DNA of 46,182 bases from Jiulongibacter sp. Its GTDB lineage: Bacteria; Bacteroidota; Bacteroidia; Cytophagales; Spirosomataceae. Location: contig JAHEBN010000009.1 of assembly GCA_024645245.1 (NCBI GenBank), positions 1 through 46,182 of the forward strand, written 5' to 3'. The first letter of the stretch is position 1. Each line of letters starts with the position of its first letter. Below the pieces are notes generated by a model that was not told the DNA's origin, ran no database searches, and saw only the letters and a list, made by a program, of their open reading frames with translations. Of the stretch, positions 1 to 8,254 are shown piece by piece. The position numbers were made by a program, and so were the translations under genes.

Positions 1-138
1 ATTCAAGAGCTAAGAATATTTGAAAATTCAAGGATCAGGCTTGGTATTCTTGCCTTTTATGCGGTTCCTAATTATAGCTACGGGTCGCTTTATCGTGTAC
101 GTCGGTCAATTTTTCAGGGAAAAGGTATTAGTTTTTAG
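1..138 (+). CDS. C-terminal fragment of an unidentified protein
   Basis: The first reading frame is open from base 1 to a TAG at 136-138, giving 45 residues that end in ...RRSIFQGKGISF. The composition (aromatic and basic, with the stretch AFYAVPNYSYGSLYRVRR) looks like a real protein tail rather than noise, and the frame stops just before the repeat tract. The start and most of the gene lie outside the window. I do not recognise the family and assign no function. Confidence 0.5.
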   Translation: MQELRIFENSRIRLGILAFYAVPNYSYGSLYRVRRSIFQGKGISF

Positions 139-180
139 GGAGGTTCTTTTTTAATTCTGCATTCGAATTTAAGAAAATAC

Positions 181-292
181 TTGAATGGGTGAAACCTGGA
201 ATGGTTCAATGCGTGAATGCTTGAATGATTAAATGCGTGAATGCTGAAATGCTGGAATGCTTCAATGCTTGAATGATTGAATGCCGGAATAA
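181..292. repeat. Degenerate 8-bp tandem repeat (TGAATGCT-like)
   Basis: About a dozen degenerate copies of an 8-base unit close to TGAATGCT (variants TCAATGCG, TGAATGAT, TAAATGCG, TGGAATGC) run head to tail between the upstream gene and pyrE. No frame through it looks like protein. The period is far too short for a CRISPR array. Confidence 0.8.
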
Positions 293-305
293 TAATATCT
301 CAGAA

Positions 306-346
306 TTCCAATTCCGAAATCCCAAATCCCAAAATCCCAAATCCCC
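306..346. repeat. CCCAAAT-type low-complexity tract downstream of pyrE
   Basis: Repeated CCCAAATC/CCCAAAATC units lead directly into the pyrE stop codon. Together with 139-305, this fills the 208-base gap between the upstream fragment and pyrE with repeats. I see no clear terminator hairpin here. Confidence 0.65.
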
Positions 347-973
347 TCACCCCCACTTCGCCGGATTCCTTCTCCACTTTTTAAGCGACTCTATTTCAGC
401 GGCTTGTACGTAGTTTTGTTTCAGGGCTTCGTCTATCAGGAAATTGTAATTGGAGAGTGTGACCAGTGGGATATGGGCTGCGGCGAAATTATCATCGGCT
501 ATCTTAAATCCATAGGTAAAGATGGCGATCATACCTACTACTTCTATGCCCGCCGCCTGCAGGGCTTCCACTGCCTTCAGTGAGCTGCCGCCGGTGGAGA
601 TCAGGTCTTCCAATACCACTACTTTCTGGCCTTTTTCCAGGCGGCCTTCTATCTGGTTGCCCATGCCGTGCTCTTTCGGTTTCGGGCGTACATAGGCGAA
701 TGGCAATTTCAACTCATCGGCCACCAAGGCTCCTTGTGCAATACCCGCAGTAGCCACACCGGCAATAGCCGTAGCGGTAGGAAACTGCTTTTTGATGGCT
801 TTGGCCAGGGCTTTTTTGATAAAAGTACGGGCTTCTATATCCGATAGTGTAATACGGTTGTCGCAATAAATCGGCGAATTCCAGCCCGAGCTCCATTTAA
901 ACGGTGCGGCAGGACTTAACTTTACAGCCTGTGTTTTTAATAAGAATTGAGCTATTTTCCTTTGTGTTGTCAT
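347..973 (-). CDS. pyrE: Orotate phosphoribosyltransferase
   Basis: This 208-residue cytoplasmic enzyme joins orotate to PRPP to give OMP, the fifth step of UMP synthesis. The PRPP-binding motif VVVLEDLISTGGSS is at residues 118-131, and the flexible catalytic loop RPKPKEHGMGNQIEG at 96-110 carries the lysines and histidine expected of the family. Length is normal for bacterial PyrE. It stands alone, between repeat tracts, and not with pyrF or other pyr genes. Its base composition is richer in G+C (102 of 180 bases by hand at 541-720) than most of the window, so recent transfer or local composition bias is possible. Identification is secure. Confidence 0.97.
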   Translation of the reverse strand: MTTQRKIAQFLLKTQAVKLSPAAPFKWSSGWNSPIYCDNRITLSDIEARTFIKKALAKAIKKQFPTATAIAGVATAGIAQGALVADELKLPFAYVRPKPKEHGMGNQIEGRLEKGQKVVVLEDLISTGGSSLKAVEALQAAGIEVVGMIAIFTYGFKIADDNFAAAHIPLVTLSNYNFLIDEALKQNYVQAAEIESLKKWRRNPAKWG

Positions 974-1309
974 TATTAGGGATTGGGTTTTAGGGGTTAG
1001 GGATTAGTTTTTTTTGGAACAGGGAGAAAGGAATGGGTTTATTTAAGGGAATAGGAGTTAGGGAACAGGCAATAGTTTTTTTTGATTTCATAATTTCCAT
1101 TAAGATCAGTCTCAAAGGGAATAGGCATTAGGGAACAGGCAATAGTTTTTTTTTTGATTTCAAATCTCAATGCCAGGCAGTTAACACCTAAATCAGAACA
1201 AAATACTTCCAACCCAAAACTTTCCAACCTTAAAACCTTACAACTTAAAAACTTCGTGCTTCGTACTTAAAACCCTGAAATTTGAACCTTGAACTTTGAA
1301 CCTCAAAAC
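974..1309. other. 336-bp intergenic region made of low-complexity repeats
   Basis: This gap holds no credible gene. From the pyrE side it contains a GGGATTGGG/TAGGGGTTAGGG tract (974-1007), a near-perfect direct duplication of about 46 bases (1045-1090 and 1115-1162), then TTCGTGCTTCGTACTT (1252-1267) and a TTTGAACCTTGAACTTTGAACC tract (1280-1302, 8-base period). No TAnnTTTG promoter for pyrE is visible in it. Confidence 0.7.
1045..1162. repeat. Direct repeat pair of about 46-48 bp
   Basis: Copy one is 1045-1090 and copy two is 1115-1162. Both read AAGGGAATAGG, two or three variable bases, TTAGGGAACAGGC, AATAG, a T run of 8 or 10, then GATTTCA. They differ only at a couple of bases and in T-run length. 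Slippage or a small intergenic duplication explains it; no transposase is nearby. Confidence 0.85.
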
Positions 1310-2596
1310 CTACTCCGCCGCTTCAGCCTTAGTAACCAGCATCTTGTCGATCCGGTTCTTGTCCATATCCACAATCTCAAACTCATATTCCTGCCAGGTA
1401 AACTTATCTCCGGTATCCGGTATTTCTTTCAGGATATCTAAGGCAAAGCCTCCCATAGTATCGAATCCGGAGTATTCTTTCCGGTTGTTCAGTTCTATTT
1501 CAAACTCCTGCAAAAATTCGTCAAAAGGCATGGAAGCATCGATCAGGAAACTGCCGTCTTCCCGCTCGAACACGTCGTATTCAAACTCATTGGTTTCCGA
1601 AATGTCGCCTACCAGGGCATCCAGGATGTCGTTCATGGTTACAATTCCCTGCACATTGCCGTATTCATCTACTATCACCCCAAAGTGCTTACGCTCGCTC
1701 TGGAATTTTTCCAAGACTTGATAGGTATGGTTATTTTCCGGAATAAACAGAGCCTCACGCACGTGCTTATCCAGGTTTTTTATTTCGGTGGTGAGCGATT
1801 TGCCCAGTAAATCTTTGATATACAGCAGCCCGATGATGTTATTTATTCCATCTTTACAAACCGGGTAAATGGAATGACGCTTGTCAATGATTTTTTTACG
1901 ATTTTCTTCCGAAGTATCGTCAATATCCAGAAAGACCACGTCGTTCATGTTGGTCATAAGCGAAGTAGCCCGCCTGTCGCCCAAGTGAAACACGTTTTGC
2001 ACAATCTCGTGTTCAATTTCTTCAATAGCTCCGCCGGTAGCTCCCTCGCGGGTCATGGACTTGATTTCTTCCTCTGTTATCGAGTTTTCTGATTCTTGTA
2101 TACCGGTTAGCGAAAATAGGAACTTACTGGTTTTGGTAAGCAACCAAATAAACGGGGAAGTCATTTTAGAAAGTAGATTCATAGGAGCGGCCATTACTTT
2201 TGCGATGCCTTCCGGAGAGGCCATGCCTATTCTTTTGGGTACCAACTCGCCAAATATCAGGGAGAAGAAAGTCACCAACAAAGTAATAATGACTACAGAA
2301 AGTGTACTGGCATAGTGCTCGGTGAGTGGGAACTGCATAAAGAAGGGTTCTACATAAGCCCCTAGTCTATCGCCGGAATAAATACCCGTTAAAATACTGA
2401 TAAGCGTAATACCTACCTGCACAGTAGATAAAAACTTATTGGGTGAATTAGAAAGCTCCAGGGCAGCATGTGCTCTTTTGTCGCCATTTTTAGCAGCGAT
2501 TTCCAATCTTGTTTTGCGGGATGAAATCAGGGCAATTTCTGACATCGAAAAAACCCCATTAAGTAGAATTAAACAGAATAATATAAATATTTCCAT
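1310..2596 (-). CDS. CNNM/HlyC-CorC family membrane protein with CBS domains
   Basis: The protein has the DUF21/CNNM layout: an N-terminal membrane domain beginning MEIFILFCLILLNGVFSMSE with several hydrophobic segments up to about residue 170, a CBS pair (about 200-330), and a C-terminal CorC_HlyC transporter-associated domain ending near ...FEIVDMDKNRIDKM. Family members are linked to Mg2+/Co2+ efflux or homeostasis; the older name is hemolysin. I start it at 2596 (428 residues), because the longer frame to 2722 adds 42 charged, non-conserved residues before the classic N-terminus. GldE, the gliding-motility paralogue, is related, but no gld gene is adjacent, so I do not use that name. Confidence 0.9.
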   Translation of the reverse strand: MEIFILFCLILLNGVFSMSEIALISSRKTRLEIAAKNGDKRAHAALELSNSPNKFLSTVQVGITLISILTGIYSGDRLGAYVEPFFMQFPLTEHYASTLSVVIITLLVTFFSLIFGELVPKRIGMASPEGIAKVMAAPMNLLSKMTSPFIWLLTKTSKFLFSLTGIQESENSITEEEIKSMTREGATGGAIEEIEHEIVQNVFHLGDRRATSLMTNMNDVVFLDIDDTSEENRKKIIDKRHSIYPVCKDGINNIIGLLYIKDLLGKSLTTEIKNLDKHVREALFIPENNHTYQVLEKFQSERKHFGVIVDEYGNVQGIVTMNDILDALVGDISETNEFEYDVFEREDGSFLIDASMPFDEFLQEFEIELNNRKEYSGFDTMGGFALDILKEIPDTGDKFTWQEYEFEIVDMDKNRIDKMLVTKAEAAE

Positions 2597-2749
2597 TCGG
2601 TGTATCCGCCCTTCAGGGCAAAGACCAGTATTGTTTTGACTGCAAAATAAAACAATTTGCCTCTCCCTTTTAATGGTATTGGCAAAAAAATTATGAATAT
2701 TTGCCCTTTCGCTCGTAAACACGGCTTTCAGACCGTATTAAAATTCATT

Positions 2750-3457
2750 ATGCTGATATTTATTAAAGACAGACCCATTGATTTTGTCAATCATTTTTCA
2801 GAATCTCATTTTTCCACCTATCAATTTGATTTACAGCTAAATCCGGGTGATCCGGAATATAGCACTGCCAAATTGAAAGGCAAAGTATTGCTGGGGCATC
2901 TGGGTGAAAACCGGCTTATCGAGCTATTAGACTTCCTTACAGATCCAACATCAGAAAATCCGGAGCTTTTGGTTATTGAGTGTGACGATAAAACCAAAAT
3001 CAAAGCCTTGATTAAGAATTATTTTGAGGTGGTGAAAGCATCCGGAGGTATCATCGTCAACAAAGACGGGAATTTGCTGATGATAAAAAGACTGGGAAAA
3101 TGGGACTTGCCGAAAGGTAAACGGGAAAAAGGAGAAACGGCATCGGAATGCGGCCTACGCGAAGTGGAAGAAGAATGCAACATAAAGGTGAAGGTGGGTC
3201 CAAAAATTGTTACCTCCTGGCATACCTACTCCATGAAAAACCACAAAATGCTAAAGCAAACCAAGTGGTATGCCATGAAATGTCAGTCGGATAAAAACAT
3301 GAAGCCTCAAAAAGAAGAAGGGATTGAGGCTATAAAATGGATGAATGCTGCTGAAATAAAAGTGGCATTGAATGAATCTTATGCCTCCATATCTTATGTG
3401 ATTCAGAAAGGATTTAGTTTTCAGGCTTATCAAGCTGAAACGGCAGGTACTGACTGA
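2750..3457 (+). CDS. NUDIX hydrolase
   Basis: A 235-residue protein with a NUDIX box at about residues 123-145: G-x5-E-x7-REVEEE is intact, with Cys in place of the usual following Gly. Such enzymes hydrolyse nucleoside diphosphates linked to another group; the substrate cannot be read from the sequence. The first roughly 95 residues form a separate N-terminal region typical of the Bacteroidota version. I start at the ATG at 2750 (MLIFIKDRPIDF), the family-like N-terminus; the longer frame from 2657 would overlap the regulatory space shared with the divergent CBS protein. Its last 44 bases overlap the end of the convergent coaD. Confidence 0.9.
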   Translation: MLIFIKDRPIDFVNHFSESHFSTYQFDLQLNPGDPEYSTAKLKGKVLLGHLGENRLIELLDFLTDPTSENPELLVIECDDKTKIKALIKNYFEVVKASGGIIVNKDGNLLMIKRLGKWDLPKGKREKGETASECGLREVEEECNIKVKVGPKIVTSWHTYSMKNHKMLKQTKWYAMKCQSDKNMKPQKEEGIEAIKWMNAAEIKVALNESYASISYVIQKGFSFQAYQAETAGTD

Positions 3458-3881
3458 CATCCTGCCCAAAACTGTGCAATTCGCGTACGATAGTTGAGCT
3501 GATAGGTGCCAGATCGGGAGAAGTAATCAGAAAGATGGTTTCGAGGCCATTCACTATCTGGCGATTTACCTGTGAAATTGTATTCTCGTATTCGAAATCA
3601 GTGGTATTTCGCAAGCCTCTCAAAAGGAAATTGGCTCCATGCTCCCTAGCTACCTTGGCTGTAAGGTCATTATAATGAACCACTTGCACCCTTCCGTCGT
3701 CTTTGAAAGCCCCTTTTATAAGCTTGGTCATCAAATCCAAGGGGAAATACCTTTTCTTAGTGGTGTTGGTCCCGATGCCAATTATTATTTCGTCAAAAAG
3801 ATTTAAGCCTCTTTCTACAATATCTGCATGCCCTTTGGTAAAAGGGTCGAATGATCCGGGAAAAAAGGCGATGCGTTTCAT
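3414..3881 (-). CDS. coaD: Phosphopantetheine adenylyltransferase
   Basis: CoaD transfers AMP from ATP to 4'-phosphopantetheine, the penultimate step of coenzyme A synthesis. The 155-residue length fits. The nucleotidyltransferase signature FPGSFDPFTKGH is at 7-18 (TxGH) and the second motif ISSTIVRE near 127-134. The gene converges on the NUDIX gene with a 44-base overlap of coding sequence. A near-consensus -7 element lies upstream, but I could not define a full promoter. Confidence 0.96.
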   Translation of the reverse strand: MKRIAFFPGSFDPFTKGHADIVERGLNLFDEIIIGIGTNTTKKRYFPLDLMTKLIKGAFKDDGRVQVVHYNDLTAKVAREHGANFLLRGLRNTTDFEYENTISQVNRQIVNGLETIFLITSPDLAPISSTIVRELHSFGQDVSQYLPFQLDKPEN

Positions 3882-4020
3882 TTAAAGAGGTGATTTTGTA
3901 TTGTAAAGATTCAAATAAAGTGCAGAAAAACAAAATATAAGAAATTAAGCCTCTAAAAGCCGAATGAAATTGCCGGCAGAATTGGATTTCAGATAATGAG
4001 TCAAATTCATTTTCATTTGG

Positions 4021-4028
4021 TAAGTTTG
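4021..4028 (+). promoter_or_regulatory. Candidate -7 element (TAAGTTTG) for the ROK kinase run
   Basis: A perfect TAnnTTTG match lies 28 bases before the ATG at 4057. I see no well-spaced TTG at -33, so this is a partial promoter call. The rest of the 175-base gap from coaD holds nothing else I can name. Confidence 0.35.
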
Positions 4029-4056
4029 CAAGTAAAATCAGCTTAAATAATCAAAA

Positions 4057-4974
4057 ATGGCAATTGAAAAATACCTTTGGGGAATTGATCTGGGCGGCAC
4101 AAAAATCGAAGGTGTGCTGGTGGGAGCAGATACAGGTGAAATACTAATAAGGCAAAGAATACCAACTGAGGCCGAAATTGGCTACGAGCACATCATTTCG
4201 CAGATTAAAAAACTGATAGTTCAATTATCGGAAAAGACGGGAATTATACCGTCGGCGATAGGTTTCAGTACCCCGGGCACGTTGGATCCGGGCACCCAAA
4301 CCATGAAAAACTGCAATACAGTATGCATGAACGGGCAACCCATGAAAAAAGACCTGGAAAAAGCTTTAGGAGTGCGAATTGAGCTGGCTAACGATGCCAA
4401 TTGTTTTGCTTTAGCGGAAGCCACTATGGGGATTGTACCCGAAAAATATCCGGATGCCAAAATGGTTTTTGGGGTAATAATGGGTTCAGGCGTAGGTGGG
4501 GGCGTGGTGGTGAATGGTAAGGTAATTAGTGGTAAACACGGGATTGGCGGTGAATGGGGACATAATGTATTAGAAGAAAATGGCCCGATGTGCTATTGCG
4601 GTAAAAGAGGATGCAATGAAAATGTATTTTCGGGAAAAGCTTTGGAGAAATTTTATTTTGAACAAAGTGGCGAAAACCGAAAACTGAAAGAGGTAGTGGA
4701 AAGATATCGTGCCGGCACAGACCCACATGCGGATGCCACCATGCAACGCTTGTTTAAATCATTCGGCAAGGCAATACACTACATAATTAATGTATTAGAC
4801 CCCGATGTGGTGGTATTGGGTGGCGGCGTGAGCAATATTGATGAGATTTATACGCACGGGGTGAAAGAATTAGAAAACTATATTTTTAACCACAGAAAAA
4901 TAGAAACGGTATTTTTAAAACCTAAATTGGGAGACAGTGCAGGTGTTTTTGGTGCTGCTGAGCTGGTAAGATAA
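4057..4974 (+). CDS. ROK family sugar kinase
   Basis: A 305-residue hexose kinase of the ROK family. The phosphate-binding motif DLGGTK is at 11-16, the catalytic Asp in ND at 112-113, and the Zn site is E166-x-x-H169 followed by CYCGKRGC at 179-186. Without an N-terminal helix-turn-helix it is an enzyme, not a repressor. Glucose, fructose, mannose or N-acetylglucosamine are all possible substrates. It leads a tight run of three genes (3-base gap, then a 4-base overlap), but the next two genes do not clarify the sugar. Confidence 0.9.
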   Translation: MAIEKYLWGIDLGGTKIEGVLVGADTGEILIRQRIPTEAEIGYEHIISQIKKLIVQLSEKTGIIPSAIGFSTPGTLDPGTQTMKNCNTVCMNGQPMKKDLEKALGVRIELANDANCFALAEATMGIVPEKYPDAKMVFGVIMGSGVGGGVVVNGKVISGKHGIGGEWGHNVLEENGPMCYCGKRGCNENVFSGKALEKFYFEQSGENRKLKEVVERYRAGTDPHADATMQRLFKSFGKAIHYIINVLDPDVVVLGGGVSNIDEIYTHGVKELENYIFNHRKIETVFLKPKLGDSAGVFGAAELVR

Positions 4975-4977
4975 CGC

Positions 4978-5526
4978 ATGAAAAAAACACTTTTACTTAG
5001 TTTATTGCTTGGTTCATTTTGTGTTTCTGCCCAGGAACTGGAAAAATCACCCAAGAGAATCACTTTTGAAACGGGCTACAGCTATATCCGTAAAACCAAT
5101 ATTCCTGATTTGAGTAAAGCTGGGTTTGTGTTTGCATTTGATTACATGTGGCAGGTTTCGGGATTTAAGAATAAGCCCAAAGCCTTTATTTCAATTCCCC
5201 TGGGGTATATTTCTGTTCCACCGATAAAGGAAAACACCAAAAATCTGGGAATTGGCTATTACGGCGTACATGTGACCCATGAATTACGGCGAGATCAGAA
5301 AATCATTCCATTTATTGGATACAGTTTACTCTTTAACCAATTGCACAAACAAGATACAGAAGGCAGGGTGATTGGTCATGAAACCCGATTTGATGCCGGT
5401 ACTTATATTGGCAGTCGCTTTTTTCTGAAAGCCGAGTACAGCATCGGCAGTTTCCCAGCATTGGGCAAAAAAGAGTCGGATAAGCTGGGAACAATGGGAT
5501 TTAAACTCGGTTTCCGGATCAAATGA
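4978..5526 (+). CDS. Exported protein, probable small outer-membrane beta-barrel
   Basis: The N-terminus MKKTLLLSLLLGSFCVSAQ is a clear signal peptide with cleavage after SAQ or just before. The 160-residue mature part alternates hydrophobic and polar residues in strand-like blocks and ends in the aromatic/basic strand MGFKLGFRIK, as many small outer-membrane barrels do. No named family is recognised. Its stop overlaps the next start (ATGA at 5523-5526), so it is translationally coupled to the nuclease gene. Confidence 0.7.
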   Translation: MKKTLLLSLLLGSFCVSAQELEKSPKRITFETGYSYIRKTNIPDLSKAGFVFAFDYMWQVSGFKNKPKAFISIPLGYISVPPIKENTKNLGIGYYGVHVTHELRRDQKIIPFIGYSLLFNQLHKQDTEGRVIGHETRFDAGTYIGSRFFLKAEYSIGSFPALGKKESDKLGTMGFKLGFRIK

Positions 5527-6131
5527 GCCGTACTATCTTTCATTTTTACCCAACTCTTTTAAATGCTTACCGCAAGTATAAAGCAAACGAATCAGCGGAG
5601 ACTTTCCAAAGCTTAATTAACCGTATAAACCGGGTACCAGAAACAGACCCGGAAATTCTACAAAAATTTAAAAAAGGTATTTCATTTGAAGATGCAGTAC
5701 TTAAGAACAAACCAAGTGATATAGATCCAGAGCTTATTGAGCAAGTAAAAAAGCTTCTACCGGCTAAATACAAAACTCAGCAGAAATTAAGCTTTCAATA
5801 CCGCAACATACATTTCTACGGCTATGCGGATGTAGTAGGCGATAATAGAGTAATTGATTTAAAGTCAACCTCTTTGCACAAACCCGGCAGGCATGATTTT
5901 AATTTTCAAAACCTGTATTTATATGCCCTGAGAAACATGGGTTTCCGGCAAATGGAATACATTATTTGTGATTTTCAAGAGGTATATCAGGAAATTTATG
6001 AAATAGAATCCTATGATTTTGAACCCTTATTGGCAAAAATGGAGGAATTCGCGACGTTTGTTTTGGATAATAAAGATAGAATTCGTGATCAAAAAATTAT
6101 GAGCGAACAAAAACCCGATCTATTCGGTTAA
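5523..6131 (+). CDS. PD-(D/E)XK nuclease family protein
   Basis: A 202-residue protein with the RecB/Cas4-like core: YADVVGDNRVIDLKST contains the metal-binding D...DxK pair, and QNLYLYAL is the downstream helix with its conserved Gln and Tyr. The N-terminal part resembles the helical region of PDDEXK_1 proteins. Possible roles include DNA repair; no helicase or Cas gene is nearby, so a CRISPR or AddAB role is unsupported. It is coupled to the upstream exported protein by ATGA and overlaps the convergent VOC gene by 12 bases. Confidence 0.75.
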   Translation: MSRTIFHFYPTLLNAYRKYKANESAETFQSLINRINRVPETDPEILQKFKKGISFEDAVLKNKPSDIDPELIEQVKKLLPAKYKTQQKLSFQYRNIHFYGYADVVGDNRVIDLKSTSLHKPGRHDFNFQNLYLYALRNMGFRQMEYIICDFQEVYQEIYEIESYDFEPLLAKMEEFATFVLDNKDRIRDQKIMSEQKPDLFG

Positions 6132-6515
6132 AGTTTCAATCAGATCCCACAGATTTCCATACAAATCTTCAAAAACCAACACTTTTCCGTATTCCTCTTT
6201 AAGCGGGCCGCGTACTATCTTAATTCCATGCTTTTGCAAATTTTCCAGATCGAGATCCAGATTATCGGTATGTATAAATAAAAACACCCGTCCGCCGGTT
6301 TGATTGCCTATTCTTGATTCCTGCTCCTCTCCTACTGCTTTAGCCAGCAATAAGTTACAACCCGATCCGGCACCAGGGCTCACTACTACCCACCGTTTAG
6401 TTTCGCTCATTCTGGTATCTTCTACCAATGAAAAGCCCAACTTATTTACATAAAAATCCAGGGCTTCGTCGTAATTTTTTACTACCAAAGCAATTTGAAA
6501 AAGGCCTTTCCCCAT
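6120..6515 (-). CDS. VOC (glyoxalase/bleomycin-resistance) family protein
   Basis: A 131-residue single-repeat vicinal oxygen chelate protein. It opens GLFQIALVVKNYDEALDFYV, the usual first beta-alpha unit, and ends FEDLYGNLWDLIE, the usual last strand with its metal-binding glutamate. Family members bind a metal and act on varied small molecules; the substrate is unknown. Its ATG shares one base with the stop of the phosphatase gene (TAATG at 6513-6517), so the two are co-expressed. Confidence 0.88.
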   Translation of the reverse strand: MGKGLFQIALVVKNYDEALDFYVNKLGFSLVEDTRMSETKRWVVVSPGAGSGCNLLLAKAVGEEQESRIGNQTGGRVFLFIHTDNLDLDLENLQKHGIKIVRGPLKEEYGKVLVFEDLYGNLWDLIETLTE

Positions 6516-8140
6516 TATTTCAGTGCTTTAGATACGGGCTTTCCTACAGAACCATTCGGTTCCAGAATTTTGAGTAATTGAGCTATGGTGGGAGCAATAT
6601 CGCTAATATACGTAGGTTCGGTAGTCTCTCCCTTATTTATTCCCCAACCATAAAATAAAAGTGGCACATGTGTGTCATAGGCATACATGGTACCATGTGT
6701 AGTACCTGTTTTATACCCGCTAAACCAGGCCGGTTCGGGTAAAATCATCAATTCCCCACTTCGTTTAGGGTTGTAAATATTCCTGAGCTTCTCTTTGTAA
6801 TATTCCGGAATATTTTCTGATTCCAGGTCTTTAAGGCTGATCACATTATAAATACCCTCTTCCAAATTAAGTGTTTCCTTCAGAATATCCCGGATTTCTG
6901 TTTCAGTCACTTTCTTTTTACTCATTAATTCCTGATTCAGGTATAACTCGTAATTGTCGGTGTTAAGTATCCAATTCCCTTCACCTAAAGCTTTATTCAG
7001 GGCCTTATCCACCATTCCCTTGAACTCATTACCCAGGAAAAAACCGGCAGGTACATTGTGTTTTTTCAAAAACGCCGGAATTTCCGCAACTCCATGATCG
7101 GCACTCAAAAAAACGGAATAATTTCCTGCACCCAGTTCTGAATCCAAAGTAGTAAGCAACCTTTGAAAATCCAGATCCAACTTTAAATAAATATCTTCAA
7201 TTTCTTTGGATTGGGGGCCGAAAGCATGCCCGGCGTAATCGGGAGACGAGAAACTGATCGCCAGAAAATCGGTAAATTCACCCTTCCCCAGCTTTTCTCC
7301 TTTCATGGCGGCCAATGCAAAATCAAGGGTAAGTGTATTACCAAATGGAGTACTTGCCAGGCTACCCAAACTTATTTTATGTGGAAAAACTGGCTTTGAT
7401 TCACCTGAAATGTTACTTTCATAGCCTTGCTCGTCTTCTTCTGTTTCGGTATAATCCGATATCGGCATCAGTGTTTCCCATAAATTCTCACTGTATTTTT
7501 TGGCAAGACCCTGATTGTTAAATTCACTTGCCCAATCGGGTAAACTTTCTTGATAATAGCTGCTGGTGATCCAGTTACCTCCACGGCTGTCGAACCAATA
7601 CGCACTGCCGGTATGGCCTGCAGGTAGTATAGCACCGCGGTCTTTTATCGCCACGCCTATTACTTTTGATTGAAACTGAGATGCAATTCTCAATTGATCA
7701 GTAATAGTAGTCACTTTTAGCTGCATGGGCGACATTTTCCCGGCGGACTCACTACCTTCTCCCACCAATTTCACGTCATCATCCTGAACTACATATCTGT
7801 CTATTTTTCTTTGCTTGTCGTACCAATCATTACCCACAATACCGGATATTGCTGGTACTGAACCTGTGTAAATATGGGCATGTCCGGGACCGGTAACGGT
7901 AGATGCATAATGATATTGATTATTACGGCAATTGAAGCCTTCGTTCATTAATCGTTTAAGCCCGCCATCGCTGTATTTGTCGTAAAAACGATATAAGTAA
8001 TCATATCGCATCTGATCTACCACGATGCCAACTACTAACTTGGGTTTTGCCACAACCGGAGTTGGCTTTTGGTTTTTTTGAGCCACGCAAGAACTGGCAA
8101 AGACAAAAAAGAACAGGAATTTAAATATACTGTTTGCCAC
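6515..8140 (-). CDS. PafA-type alkaline phosphatase family protein
   Basis: An exported 541-residue member of the alkaline phosphatase superfamily, PafA branch, which releases phosphate from monoesters in the periplasm. The active-site residues line up with PafA at a constant offset: D42, nucleophile T83 in TVTGPGHA, N104, K166 and R168 (IKDRG), D301 and H305 (DYAGH), D348 and H349 (ADHG), and H482 (THGT). The N-terminus is a signal sequence ending ASSC or VAQ; lipidation at C18 is possible but the lipobox is weak. The full set of catalytic residues argues for an active phosphomonoesterase. It is coupled to the VOC gene downstream. Confidence 0.92.
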   Translation of the reverse strand: MANSIFKFLFFFVFASSCVAQKNQKPTPVVAKPKLVVGIVVDQMRYDYLYRFYDKYSDGGLKRLMNEGFNCRNNQYHYASTVTGPGHAHIYTGSVPAISGIVGNDWYDKQRKIDRYVVQDDDVKLVGEGSESAGKMSPMQLKVTTITDQLRIASQFQSKVIGVAIKDRGAILPAGHTGSAYWFDSRGGNWITSSYYQESLPDWASEFNNQGLAKKYSENLWETLMPISDYTETEEDEQGYESNISGESKPVFPHKISLGSLASTPFGNTLTLDFALAAMKGEKLGKGEFTDFLAISFSSPDYAGHAFGPQSKEIEDIYLKLDLDFQRLLTTLDSELGAGNYSVFLSADHGVAEIPAFLKKHNVPAGFFLGNEFKGMVDKALNKALGEGNWILNTDNYELYLNQELMSKKKVTETEIRDILKETLNLEEGIYNVISLKDLESENIPEYYKEKLRNIYNPKRSGELMILPEPAWFSGYKTGTTHGTMYAYDTHVPLLFYGWGINKGETTEPTYISDIAPTIAQLLKILEPNGSVGKPVSKALK

Positions 8141-8166
8141 TGAAGTGTTTTTTTTAAAAGTGTTTA

Positions 8167-8174
8167 CAAATGTA
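8167..8174 (-). promoter_or_regulatory. Candidate -7 element (TACATTTG) for the PafA-like gene
   Basis: On the minus strand TACATTTG matches TAnnTTTG and lies 26 bases before the ATG at 8140. No good -33 TTG is seen. Confidence 0.35.
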
Positions 8175-8208
8175 CAAAACCAGTAATAGAGGTCTAAACA
8201 TTTAAAAC

Positions 8209-8216
8209 TAAATTTG
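8209..8216 (+). promoter_or_regulatory. Candidate -7 element (TAAATTTG) for crtZ
   Basis: A perfect TAnnTTTG match 38 bases before the crtZ ATG, in the space shared with the divergent phosphatase gene. No clear -33 element. Confidence 0.35.
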
Positions 8217-8254
8217 CGTTATATAATCAATAAATCAATCGCGATCAGAAAAGA

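Noticed and set aside
181-292. CRISPR array
   Set aside because: The period is 8 bases with degenerate units and no spacers; this is a simple tandem repeat.
714-896. 60-residue reading frame antisense-like to pyrE
   Set aside because: It lies on the same strand but in another frame, fully inside pyrE, and its repetitive Tyr/Cys/Gly tail is a frame shadow.
1039-1227. 62-residue frame in the pyrE-CBS gap
   Set aside because: It is built mostly from the duplicated 46-base block, which gives poly-Lys and repeated PIPFE/FPNSY segments; no protein-like pattern.
1296-1721. 141-residue frame opposite the CBS protein
   Set aside because: Serine-rich shadow of the real gene on the other strand, which has clear domains.
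2597-2722. N-terminal extension of the CBS protein
   Set aside because: Adds 42 charged residues ahead of the conserved membrane start MEIFILFCLILL; the region is more likely promoter space.
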